From: Rhodothermales bacterium
Lineage (GTDB): Bacteria > Bacteroidota > Rhodothermia > Rhodothermales > Bin80
DNA: 64,000 nucleotides
NCBI GenBank assembly: GCA_028278205.1
Contig: JANQES010000132.1
Coordinates: 1-64,000 of the forward strand
Direction of reading: 5' to 3'
The notes below the pieces were generated by a model, which worked only from the letters and a program-made list of their open reading frames with translations, was not told the origin of the DNA and did no database searches. The position numbers were made by a program, and so were the translations under genes. Below, piece after piece: positions 24,283 through 31,696 of the stretch. Positions within the stretch are counted from its first letter, which is position 1. The number at the start of each line of letters is the position of its first letter.

Positions 24283-25728
24283 ATGCGAATCCTCTCAGCC
24301 TTCCTCCTGGTTCTGCTGATCGTCTCCTGCGCCGAAGGCGAGGAAACGCCTGCCACAGGGCAGACCGCCGAGCGCCCCAACATCCTCATCCTCTTCACCG
24401 ACGACCAGCGGTTCAACACCATCCATGCGCTGGGCAATGACGAGATCCGCACGCCCAACATGGACGCGCTGGCGCAGGCGGGCACGGCCTTCACACGCGC
24501 GCACATCAACGGCGGGCAGCACGGCGCCCTCTGCGCGCCCAGCCGCGCGTCGTTGATGACGGGCCGTCCGCTCTTCCGCCTCTTCGAAACCGGCGACCGC
24601 ATTCCCGAAGAACACACGATGATGCCGGAGCGCTTTGCCGAGGCCGGCTATGCCACCTTCGGCACGGGCAAGTGGCACAACGACCGCAGCGCCTACGCCC
24701 GCGCTTTTCAGGAAGGCGGCAACATCTACTTCGGCGGGATGCACTGGCCCAGCGACGGCGGCCACGAAGCGCCCTTGCTCAATCAGTTCGATCCGACCGG
24801 CGAATTTCCGAAAGAAGAACGGCAGCCGGTTCAGGGCTATTCCAGCACGCTCTTTGCCGATGCCGCCATCGGTTTTCTCAACAACCGGCGCGGCAACGAG
24901 CAGCCGTTTTTTGCCTACGTCTCTTTTACCTCGCCGCACGATCCGCGCACGCCGCCGGCGCCTTACGATAGCTGGTATCCGCCGGATTCGGTCTCGTTGC
25001 CGGTCAACTTTATGCCGGAGCACCCCTTCGACAACGGCGAACTCCGCGTGCGCGACGAAATGCTTTTGCCGCATCCCCGCACCCCGGAGGCCGTCCGCGA
25101 GGATCTGGGCCTCTACTACGGCATGATCAGCGAAGTCGACGCCCAGATCGGGCGTATCCTCGATGCCCTGGAGGCCAACGGCCAACGTGACAACACGCTG
25201 ATCGTCTTTGCCGGCGACAACGGCCTGGCCGTCGGCAGCCATGGCCTGCTGGGCAAGCAAAACCTCTACGAACACAGCATGCGCGTGCCGCTCATCCTGG
25301 TCGGCCCCGGCATCCCGCAGGGCGCGACGCGCGACGCCCTGGTGTATCTGTATGATCTCTTCCCCACGCTGGCCGAACACGCGGGTCTTTCCATCCCCGA
25401 AACCGTCGAAGGCCGGAGCCTCGCGCCGGTGCTGCGCGATCCGGAAGCCTCCGTCCGCGACGCCGTCTTTTATGCCTACCGCGACCTCCAGCGCGGCGTG
25501 CGCACCGCCGACAACTGGAAGCTCATCCGCTATAACGTCGAGGGCGCCACGCAAACCCAACTTTTCAACCTCAACGAAGACCCAGACGAACTCAACAACC
25601 TCGCCACCGACCCAACTCATGCCGACCGCCTCGACCAACTGAACGCCCTGCTGCTCGAAGAAAGCACCGCCAACGACGACCCGCTAGACCTGTCCGATCC
25701 GATGTGGGGCAAAGCGTCCGCCGAGTAG
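24283..25728 (+). CDS. Sulfatase-family lipoprotein with CAPSR active-site motif
   Basis: A 481-residue sulfatase beginning MRILSAFLLVLLIVSC, a lipoprotein signal with Cys16. The formylglycine motif is Cys84-Ala-Pro-Ser-Arg88 followed by ASLMTGR. Metal and active-site landmarks are RPNILILFTDDQRF, FGTGKWHN, FTSPHDPRTPP and FAGDNGLAVGSHGLLGKQN. The last two are typical of the choline/iduronate-type sulfatase branch. It is the third of four sulfatases in the window and the first on the plus strand, downstream of a partial TTGAATATCG element. Likely a periplasmic or surface exo-sulfatase on glycan fragments. Confidence 0.9.
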   Translation: MRILSAFLLVLLIVSCAEGEETPATGQTAERPNILILFTDDQRFNTIHALGNDEIRTPNMDALAQAGTAFTRAHINGGQHGALCAPSRASLMTGRPLFRLFETGDRIPEEHTMMPERFAEAGYATFGTGKWHNDRSAYARAFQEGGNIYFGGMHWPSDGGHEAPLLNQFDPTGEFPKEERQPVQGYSSTLFADAAIGFLNNRRGNEQPFFAYVSFTSPHDPRTPPAPYDSWYPPDSVSLPVNFMPEHPFDNGELRVRDEMLLPHPRTPEAVREDLGLYYGMISEVDAQIGRILDALEANGQRDNTLIVFAGDNGLAVGSHGLLGKQNLYEHSMRVPLILVGPGIPQGATRDALVYLYDLFPTLAEHAGLSIPETVEGRSLAPVLRDPEASVRDAVFYAYRDLQRGVRTADNWKLIRYNVEGATQTQLFNLNEDPDELNNLATDPTHADRLDQLNALLLEESTANDDPLDLSDPMWGKASAE

Positions 25729-25758
25729 CCCACCGCTGGCCATACAGCATCTTAATGG

Positions 25759-26103
25759 TCACAGATCCAGAAGAATACGCAGGCGATCTTCGACGGCATG
25801 AAGGGTTCCTGGCTTGACGCTGCCGAAGCGCCGGAGTAGACGCTGTTTTGAAACGGCACGGAGGTTCTCGCACATGATGTAGCTCGTGCGGCGGAGTCCC
25901 CCTTCCGGCGGATCGACCTGGACGTGAGAACGAACTTTGCGGTGAGCTGTCGTGAGTGGTACGGCCATCACCAGTTCAGCCCGGCTCTCATTGAGTAGAT
26001 TGGCTGATATGATGAGACCGGGTCGTCGCCCGGCCTGCTCTCGCCCCCTCGTCGGATCAAAATCCATCAGCCAGATTTCTCCTCGGGATACGCGGCTATT
26101 CAT
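25759..26103 (-). CDS. PemK/MazF-family endoribonuclease toxin
   Basis: A 114-residue MazF-fold protein. It starts MNSRVSRGEIWLMDFDPTRG, with RRPGLIIS next, the typical first beta-hairpin and basic active-site loop of PemK/MazF. VMAVPLTTAHRKVRSHVQV and CENLRAVSKQRLLRRFG follow as in canonical members. It should cleave mRNA at short motifs when free of antitoxin. The start at 26103 overlaps the antitoxin gene end by eight bases, the usual toxin-after-antitoxin order. The long upstream frame from 26259 is antisense-frame noise from the antitoxin gene. Confidence 0.88.
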   Translation of the reverse strand: MNSRVSRGEIWLMDFDPTRGREQAGRRPGLIISANLLNESRAELVMAVPLTTAHRKVRSHVQVDPPEGGLRRTSYIMCENLRAVSKQRLLRRFGSVKPGTLHAVEDRLRILLDL

Positions 26104-26410
26104 GGAGATCTCCGTCTGAGCTTGCTTCCAGTTCCTCCGGCGCAAAGCCGGTGAAATCGTACGGATCGTCCTCCAGACCGTCCATGAGGGTGCCTTCGAG
26201 GGCGTTGCGCTCTTCTTGTTCTTCTTGCCATGCCCCCTCGTCTTTGCGTAGAACTGCATAGTCCTGCGAGAGCCCCTCTAAGAAGCGTTGCCGGCGCTGT
26301 GCTTCGATGATCCGGTTCAGGGCTTCTGTCAGGCTTATGCCATCGGCTCGGGCTATTTCCTTGAGTTGCTGGTGCGCCTTGGCGCTTACGCGAACGGTGG
26401 TTGCTCCCAT
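26096..26410 (-). CDS. Ribbon-helix-helix antitoxin (MazE-like partner)
   Basis: A 104-residue small acidic-tailed protein. Residues 4-45 (TTVRVSAKAHQQLKEIARA, then GISLTEALNRIIE) form a ribbon-helix-helix DNA-binding motif. The glutamate/aspartate-rich C terminus (EEQEERNALEG, DDPYDFTGF) is the likely toxin-wrapping region. It should neutralise the MazF-like toxin encoded just downstream with overlapping codons and repress the pair. The GTATAC double site 22-47 bases upstream of the ATG is the probable operator. Confidence 0.82.
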   Translation of the reverse strand: MGATTVRVSAKAHQQLKEIARADGISLTEALNRIIEAQRRQRFLEGLSQDYAVLRKDEGAWQEEQEERNALEGTLMDGLEDDPYDFTGFAPEELEASSDGDLHE

Positions 26411-26431
26411 GGCTTTGGTGATGCATTATGC

Positions 26432-26457
26432 TGATGTATACGAAAGAGTATACGTCA
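26432..26457 (-). promoter_or_regulatory. Probable operator of the toxin-antitoxin pair: GTATAC-N6-GTATAC
   Basis: Two self-complementary GTATAC boxes (26436-26441 and 26448-26453), 12 bases apart centre to centre, sit inside a wider TGA...TCA imperfect palindrome just upstream of the antitoxin ATG. Ribbon-helix-helix antitoxins usually bind paired palindromic boxes about one helical turn apart. A TTGACG hexamer on the minus strand partly overlaps it, consistent with promoter occlusion. Confidence 0.55.
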
Positions 26458-26501
26458 ATCTATAATTGTTGTTCGGAATCGTAGAGCGCGATAGTTGAAC
26501 A

Positions 26502-26939
26502 TTAATCCTCGAAGGATCCCGAATCACTGGGATCGGCGGGCAGCACTTCACCCCAGGGCTCGGGATTGGGATCCTGCCGCCTTTGTAGCATGGCTTCTTT
26601 CCACTGATTGAGACTGCGCTGGCTTTCCATAGAGCGGCGACCGGCCAGTAAGCCGGGCACGTGCAGATCTTCGTCTAGATCGGGCCAGTAAATGGCGTAG
26701 CCTTCGCGGAAAAGCTTGTAATTGGCACGTTCTTCGGGTGTGGCGAAGGCGAGGCGCGGATACCATTCGAGCGGCACCGACAACGCACGACCATCGGTGA
26801 GATATACGACCAGGCGATTGTTTTGCGTCTCAATGCGGGCGGCTCTTGGCTCCTGCTCAAGCACTAAAGTAGTCATGCCAGGTATCCCAAAAGCATAGAA
26901 ATGAAAGCGGTAGGGGCCAATTCGCAGGACCGTTGGCAT
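26502..26939 (-). CDS. DUF4160 N-terminal stub fused to DUF2442-like protein
   Basis: A 145-residue protein. Its first 15 residues, MPTVLRIGPYRFHFY, are the conserved opening of DUF4160 proteins. The remaining part of that domain (the usual EPPHVHV region) is missing. From Met22 (ATG at 26876) the sequence reads as DUF2442: ARIETQNNRLVVYLTDGRAL, VPLEWYPRLAFATPEERANY and WPDLDEDLHVPGLLAG. DUF4160 and DUF2442 genes are often neighbours and have been discussed as toxin-antitoxin-like. Here a deletion seems to have joined them. Whether the stub is translated, or translation starts at 26876, is open. It sits beside a MazEF-like pair. Confidence 0.75.
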   Translation of the reverse strand: MPTVLRIGPYRFHFYAFGIPGMTTLVLEQEPRAARIETQNNRLVVYLTDGRALSVPLEWYPRLAFATPEERANYKLFREGYAIYWPDLDEDLHVPGLLAGRRSMESQRSLNQWKEAMLQRRQDPNPEPWGEVLPADPSDSGSFED

Positions 26940-27042
26940 CTCGGAGACTGAATACGTTGTATACAGCTTTATGTTTTGAGGGTCTCCAAGATATCAATTT
27001 ATCATCGGACGAACTTGTCTTTACGATCGTTTGATAATGGCG

Positions 27043-27336
27043 TCACGCTGCGGCGGGCAGGCTCTGCATGGTTTCGAGGGCCTCTTTGGGATCGACGACG
27101 GCCTGGAGGAGGCCGACGATGCTGGCCGCCATGTCGGTAGCTTGTTTGAGGGCGGCGGCTTCGCGGGTCCCGCAGCGGGTCGTGCTGCATTTTCTCACCT
27201 CAGGCGGCAACCAGCACCGATGGCCGTCGGCGTGATAGGCCAGAAGGGTTATTTCGACGTAATGGGCCTGGGTGTCGAGCGGGAAGATCCGCATGGCCAG
27301 GCGGTTTTCGTGGGCGCTATCGTAATGAATATGCAT
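27043..27336 (-). CDS. Small hypothetical protein
   Basis: A 97-residue frame starting MHIHYDSAHENRLAMRIFPL. It has a predicted beta-rich first half (HYVEITLLAYHADGHRCWLP), two cysteines in KCSTTRCGT and a helical C-terminal half (AALKQATDMAASIVGLLQAV). No family is recognised and no signal peptide is seen. An upstream in-frame ATG at 27360 is also possible. It lies between the DUF2442 gene and the decayed region at 27361-28267. Coding status is moderately supported by length and composition only. Confidence 0.45.
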   Translation of the reverse strand: MHIHYDSAHENRLAMRIFPLDTQAHYVEITLLAYHADGHRCWLPPEVRKCSTTRCGTREAAALKQATDMAASIVGLLQAVVDPKEALETMQSLPAAA

Positions 27337-27603
27337 GGCTGAAGGGTGTGAGCGGCTCACGGATTGGTGATGAATTGGAGGTTTTAGCAGCCGGTCTTTC
27401 TCTTATAGACACATTTTTCGTGAAAATATAACCTCTCCCTTAAAAAAAATTTCAGCGTGTCTCGTCTCTCCCCTGCTCCGTTCGTCGCAAGCAGCACGCC
27501 GCTGGTCGATCAGGGCGTTGTTGGCGGCGGGCTTTTTTGTATCGTTGTGCGATCCCTGCCTTGATGGGTCTGAGATCGACCCCTCATCAAAAATATTGCA
27601 ACG

Positions 27604-28003
27604 ATGCAAACGTCGATTCTTCCTGAACGAACACCGCTGGTTGCGGGCGAGGCGCTTTTGGCAGACGTGCCTGCTGATACCTGGCGCTATTTTGCGCGTA
27701 ACTCGCTTTCTTTTTCTTTCGCTGCCATGGGAAGGCATCGCCGTGCTGCCCCGGCGTTTCGGGCAGGTCGTGGCCGTCGCGGCGACGGTCTACCGGGGTA
27801 TCCATCGCAGCCTCCGGCGCAACGGGTACGACAACTTCCGCCACCGGGCGCACACCTCCTTTGCCAAAAAACTTTGGCTGGGCGCGAAAGGACGATGGCG
27901 GCTGGCTCGTCTGAAGCGCCGCCTGCACAAAACGCCGCGATGGGAAAATGACAAATGGCAAATGGCAAAGGAGCAAATTAGCAAGTGGCAAATGGAAGCT
28001 TAA
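27604..28003 (+). pseudogene. crtB: Internally deleted phytoene/squalene synthase gene
   Basis: From ATG 27604 the first 41 codons end WRYFARNSLSFSFAA, resembling the start of squalene/phytoene synthases (AR-x-SKSF-x-FA). At about 27727 the reading shifts one frame. It continues WEGIAVLPRRFGQVVAVAAT, then YRGIHRSLRRNGYDNFRHRA and KKLWLGAKGRW, resembling the family's C-terminal end (LYR-x-IL-x-R-x-x-x-NGYD-x-F-x-RRA). About 200 central residues, including both DxxxD prenyl-diphosphate sites, are missing. The tail after about 27941 is repeat-encoded (ENDKWQMAKEQ) up to a TAA. A carotenoid gene would fit the nearby photolyase and light regulator. It cannot be active. The gap 27361-27603 holds nothing recognisable. 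Confidence 0.55.
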
Positions 28004-28027
28004 TCTCTTTGCCATTTGCCATTTGTC
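27950..28027. repeat. CAAATGG tandem-word inverted repeat, perfect 21-bp arms
   Basis: GACAAATGGCAAATGGCAAA plus G (27950-27970) is the exact inverse of 28007-28027. The loop carries more CAAATGG-like words. The left arm forms the 3' end of the crtB remnant's open frame. Confidence 0.88.
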
Positions 28028-28047
28028 CCTTGACCATGTTCAAATGT

Positions 28048-28125
28048 GGATTTTAGATTTTGGATTGAGGCCTGTCGGCAATCTAGATTTAAAAGAAGCC
28101 CCGTAGGGGCTAAAAAATCGGGATG
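28048..28125. repeat. TTTTGGATT half-array and CCCCGTAGGGGC hairpin
   Basis: GGATTTTAGATTTTGGATTG (28048-28067) is a lone left arm of the TTTTGGA family. AGCCCCGTAGGGGCT near 28097 is a single short palindrome of the 15140 family, with TCGGGATGA beyond it as at 15204. Nothing else is recognised between 28028 and 28267. Confidence 0.6.
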
Positions 28126-28267
28126 ATTCATGTTCTTTGTTTGATTGAAACGTAATTCTACCAACAGATCGTCCCTACGGCATTCGGCAGACGCGCCTCG
28201 CGCTTGCTCAAGACCTCGCTACGTTTTACGTTCTACACTTCGTGTTTGACGACCAAAACGAAGCGTC

Positions 28268-29947
28268 ATGGCTGGACCGTATACGATTGGGCTGGACTTC
28301 GGCACGAACTCCGTGCGCGCCCTGGTGGTGGATGTCGGCACCGGCGAGGAGGTGGGCACGGATGTCTTCAGCTATCCGACAGGCAAGAACGGCATCCTGC
28401 TCGATGCCAACGATCCCAACCTCGCGCGCCAGCATCCGCAGGATTATCTCGACGGCTTGCAACACAGCGTGCGGGGCGCGCTCGCCAGGGCACAGGCGCG
28501 CGACGGGTTCGATCCGGCAAACATCATCGGCATCGGCGTAGACACCACCGGCTCGACGCCCCTGCCCGTCGATGCCGGGGGCAGGCCGCTGGCTTTCGAC
28601 GCGCGTTTTCGCGACGATCTCAACGCGCAGGTCTGGCTCTGGAAAGATCACACCGCCCACGCCGAAGCTGTCGAGATCACGGAGCAGGCCGCCGCGATGC
28701 GTCCGGAATACCTGGCGAAATGCGGCGGCGCGTATAGCTCCGAGTGGTTCTGGTCGAAGATCCTGCATTGCCTGCGCGTGGCGCCCGGCGTGTACGAGGC
28801 CGCCTACACGTGGGTCGAGCACGCCGATTGGATGCCCGCCGTGCTGACGGGCACCGAGCATCCCGACCGGCTCCGGCGTTCCATCTGCGCCGCCGGCCAC
28901 AAAGCCATGTTCAGCCATGCCTGGGGCGGCTATCCCGACGAGGCGTTTCTCGGCGCACTCGATGAACGGCTGCCGAGGTTGCGCCGGACGCTGCCCGACA
29001 AAGCATACAACATCGCCGATGCGGTGGGGCGGCTCACCGAGGCGTGGGCCGCGCAACTCGGTCTGCCCGCCGGCATCCCCGTGGCCGTCGGCGCGCTCGA
29101 TGCGCACCTGGGCGCCGTCGGGTCGGGCATCGAGCCGGGCACGCTCGTCAAAATCATCGGCACCTCGACGTGCGACGTGATCGTGACGCCCCTCGACGGC
29201 GATCTGCCCGACGTGCCGGGGCTTTGCGGCATCGTGCCGGAGTCGGTGTTGCCCGGCCAAATCGGGCTGGAAGCCGGTCAATCAGCCGTGGGCGATATCT
29301 TCAACTGGTTCGTCGATGGGCTCAAGCCGGCGGGGCTGGATCATCAGGCGTTGACGGCGCAGGCCGAGCGGCTACGCCCCGGCGAAAGCGGGTTGCTGGC
29401 GCTCGACTGGCACAACGGCAACCGCACCGTCCTCGTCGATCAACGCCTGACAGGCCTGATGCTCGGCATGACCCTCCACACGACACCCGCCGAGATCTAC
29501 CGGGCGCTGGTCGAAGCCACGGCTTTCGGCGCGCGGGTGATCATGGAGCGGTTCGAAGAATACGACGTGCAGGCCGAGCGTATTGTCAACTGCGGCGGCA
29601 TCTCGGCCAAGAACCGCATGGTCATGCAGATCTACGCCGATGTGATGGGGCGGCCTTTGCAGGTCTCGCGCAGCGCCCAGACGTGTGCCCTCGGCGCGGC
29701 GATGAGCGGGGCGGTGGTGGCCGGGGCCGAAGCCGGCGGCCATGCCGATTTTGGCCACGCCGCCGAGGCCATGACCGGCGTGCAGGAGACCACCTTCGCG
29801 CCGATCCCCGAAAACCAGAAAATCTACGACCGGCTCTACGCCCTGTATCGCCGCCTGCACGATGCCTTCGGCGTCGAAAACCAGCGCGACGATCTCTACG
29901 ACGTGATGAAAACCCTCCTCGAAATCCGCGATACGGCGAAGGGATGA
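28268..29947 (+). CDS. araB: Ribulokinase (FGGY family)
   Basis: A 559-residue sugar kinase, full length for AraB. ATP-dependent phosphorylation of L-ribulose (arabinose route) is the usual reaction. It starts MAGPYTIGLDFGTNSVRALV, the FGGY phosphate-binding opening. GVDTTGSTPLPVD, VWLWKDHTAHAEA, ALDAHLGAVGSGI, AGQSAVGDIFNWFV and VNCGGISAKNRMVMQIYADV match ribulokinase motifs. No araA or araD is nearby, so the product may enter central metabolism through unlinked genes. It may also act on other ketopentoses imported by the ABC system at 1662. Confidence 0.95.
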   Translation: MAGPYTIGLDFGTNSVRALVVDVGTGEEVGTDVFSYPTGKNGILLDANDPNLARQHPQDYLDGLQHSVRGALARAQARDGFDPANIIGIGVDTTGSTPLPVDAGGRPLAFDARFRDDLNAQVWLWKDHTAHAEAVEITEQAAAMRPEYLAKCGGAYSSEWFWSKILHCLRVAPGVYEAAYTWVEHADWMPAVLTGTEHPDRLRRSICAAGHKAMFSHAWGGYPDEAFLGALDERLPRLRRTLPDKAYNIADAVGRLTEAWAAQLGLPAGIPVAVGALDAHLGAVGSGIEPGTLVKIIGTSTCDVIVTPLDGDLPDVPGLCGIVPESVLPGQIGLEAGQSAVGDIFNWFVDGLKPAGLDHQALTAQAERLRPGESGLLALDWHNGNRTVLVDQRLTGLMLGMTLHTTPAEIYRALVEATAFGARVIMERFEEYDVQAERIVNCGGISAKNRMVMQIYADVMGRPLQVSRSAQTCALGAAMSGAVVAGAEAGGHADFGHAAEAMTGVQETTFAPIPENQKIYDRLYALYRRLHDAFGVENQRDDLYDVMKTLLEIRDTAKG

Positions 29948-29957
29948 TGGAGGGTGA

Positions 29958-30053
29958 TTTGAATATCGAACCGCAGAACAAGGAATGCAGAATGTTGAAG
30001 GATCTGACAATACCTTCGACATTCTGCGTTCCTTGTTCGCTATTCGACATTCA
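29958..30053. repeat. TTGAATATCG element, copy 3 (most complete)
   Basis: TTGAATATCGAACCGCAGAA, then CAAGGAATGCAGAATG and TTGAAGG, pair with CCTTCGACATTCTGCG, TTCCTTG and CTATTCGACATTCAA across the loop ATCTGACAATA. This gives one long interrupted hairpin of about 96 bases upstream of the sulfatase at 30093. Confidence 0.8.
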
Positions 30054-30060
30054 AAAAAAA

Positions 30061-30086
30061 CATCAATCGAGATGACCAACACTATA
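30061..30086. other. Conserved block after TTGAATATCG element, second copy
   Basis: CATCAATC, TGACCA and ACTATA occur with the same spacing as at 12074-12099. An ATG falls inside this copy (30072) but not inside the other, so it is probably not the start codon of the sulfatase. Confidence 0.45.
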
Positions 30087-30092
30087 TTGACT

Positions 30093-31628
30093 ATGAAAGC
30101 ACAACACAGAAACAGCCAAAACGCGATCAGGCTGCTGGGTTTGATCGTGATTCTATCGAGCCTTTTTGTCTCGGCGTGTACGACGGTCAGAGCCCAGAGT
30201 GCGCAGCAGGCGCGGCACATCGTCGTCTTTGTGGCGGATGATCATGGGCAGGACATGGGCGCCTATGGCAACCCCGTCATCCAGACGCCTAATCTTGATG
30301 CGCTCGCCGCCGAGGGCACGCGCTTCACCCACGCGTTTGCCACGACGGCTTCGTGCAGCGCCAGCCGTTCGGTCATTCTTACGGGCCTGCACAACCATCG
30401 CACCGCCCAGTTCGGCCATACGCACGATTATCATCACTTTCGAAGCTACGACGATCTCAAAACGCTGCCCGTGTTACTTCAGGAAGCCGACTATCGGACG
30501 GCTTCTGCCGGGAAGTTTCACGTCGCGCCGGAAGCGGTCTATCGATTCGAAGAGCGCATCCCCGGCAGTGGTCGCAACGCCTACGAGATGGCCGAAAACG
30601 CCCGCGCCTTCATCACCAAAGAGGATGCGCGACCGTTCTTTCTCTACATGGCCACCTCCGATCCGCATCGCGGTGCGCAGCTTTCGCCGGAAGAAGCCGC
30701 TGCCTACCCCGGCCTCGCCGTGCCCCCCGACGACTTCGGCAACCGGCCTGAGGGCTATGAAGGCATCGACGCCGTGACCTACGATCCGGCAGACGTCATC
30801 GTGCCGGGGTGGTTGCCCGACACCCCGGCGACACGGGCCGAACTGGCGCAATACTACGAGTCGGTTTCGCGGCTCGACCAGGGCTTCGGCCATCTGATAA
30901 CGGTGCTCAAAGAAGCCGGCGTCTACGACGAGACGCTCATCATCTATATGTCGGATCACGGCATCGCCATGCCGGGCGCCAAGACGACGGTCTACGAGCC
31001 GGGCCTGCGCAGCCCGCTCCTGGTGCGTCATCCGGACGCCCAACGCCGGGGCATCGTCTCCAACGCGATGATCTCGTGGGTAGACATCACCGCCACGCTC
31101 GTCGATTATGCCGGCGCCGAGCCGCCCACCTATTCGCAACACATCAGCAATCAGGAGATCCATCGCCGCGTCGATTTGCCGGAGACGCATGGCTTCCACG
31201 GGCGGTCGTTTCTGCCGGTGTTGGAAGAAGAGAATCCGGAGGGCTGGGATGAGATCTACGCCTCGCACACGTTCCACGAAATCCAGATGTACTACCCGAT
31301 GCGGGTGGTGCGCGACCGCCGGTACAAGCTGATCTGGAATATCGCCCACGGCCTGTCGTATCCCTTCGCCACCGATCTGTGGGCGTCGGCCACGTGGCAG
31401 CAGGTCTACCGCCAGGGGCCGGACGCACTCTATGGCAAACGCACCGTGCACGACTACATCCACCGCCCCGCCTTCGAACTCTACGATATCGAGCGCGACC
31501 CCTACGAGTCCAACAACCTCGCCGGCGACCCCGCCTACGCCGAGGTGCTGGCTACCTACAAAGCCAAACTCCGCGCCTTCCAGGAACGCACCTCCGACCC
31601 ATGGGTGATCAAGTGGGTGTATGATTAA
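30093..31628 (+). CDS. Sulfatase-family lipoprotein with CSASR active-site motif (heparan N-sulfatase-like)
   Basis: A 511-residue sulfatase. ATG 30093 starts a lipoprotein signal MKAQHRNSQNAIRLLGLIVI ending SLFVSAC (Cys29). The formylglycine site is Cys88-Ser-Ala-Ser-Arg92 followed by SVILTGL. Alanine replaces the usual proline, a variant allowed in the C-x-P/A-x-R consensus. HIVVFVADDHGQDMGAYGN, ATSDPHRGAQ and YMSDHGIAMPGAKTTVYEPG are typical of the sulfamidase (SGSH-like) branch, which removes N-linked sulfate from glucosamine. This would fit with a GH20 enzyme in the cluster. An upstream ATG at 30072 is possible but lies in a conserved non-coding block. Confidence 0.88.
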   Translation: MKAQHRNSQNAIRLLGLIVILSSLFVSACTTVRAQSAQQARHIVVFVADDHGQDMGAYGNPVIQTPNLDALAAEGTRFTHAFATTASCSASRSVILTGLHNHRTAQFGHTHDYHHFRSYDDLKTLPVLLQEADYRTASAGKFHVAPEAVYRFEERIPGSGRNAYEMAENARAFITKEDARPFFLYMATSDPHRGAQLSPEEAAAYPGLAVPPDDFGNRPEGYEGIDAVTYDPADVIVPGWLPDTPATRAELAQYYESVSRLDQGFGHLITVLKEAGVYDETLIIYMSDHGIAMPGAKTTVYEPGLRSPLLVRHPDAQRRGIVSNAMISWVDITATLVDYAGAEPPTYSQHISNQEIHRRVDLPETHGFHGRSFLPVLEEENPEGWDEIYASHTFHEIQMYYPMRVVRDRRYKLIWNIAHGLSYPFATDLWASATWQQVYRQGPDALYGKRTVHDYIHRPAFELYDIERDPYESNNLAGDPAYAEVLATYKAKLRAFQERTSDPWVIKWVYD

Positions 31629-31629
31629 C

Positions 31630-31684
31630 GCGTACTTCGTATTGCGTACTGCGTAGGGCAAGCAAAACGCAATACGAAGTGCGC
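31630..31684. repeat. CGTACTTCGTATTGCGT inverted array, copy 1
   Basis: GCGTACTTCGTATTGCGT (31630-31647) pairs with ACGCAATACGAAGTGCGC (31667-31684) with one mismatch. A second copy is at 41482-41553. It lies between convergent sulfatase and photolyase genes. Confidence 0.8.
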
Positions 31685-31696
31685 AATAAATCCATC

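Noticed and set aside
24295..25638. 447-codon minus-strand frame opposite a sulfatase
   Set aside because: Antisense shadow; the plus strand has the full sulfatase signature.
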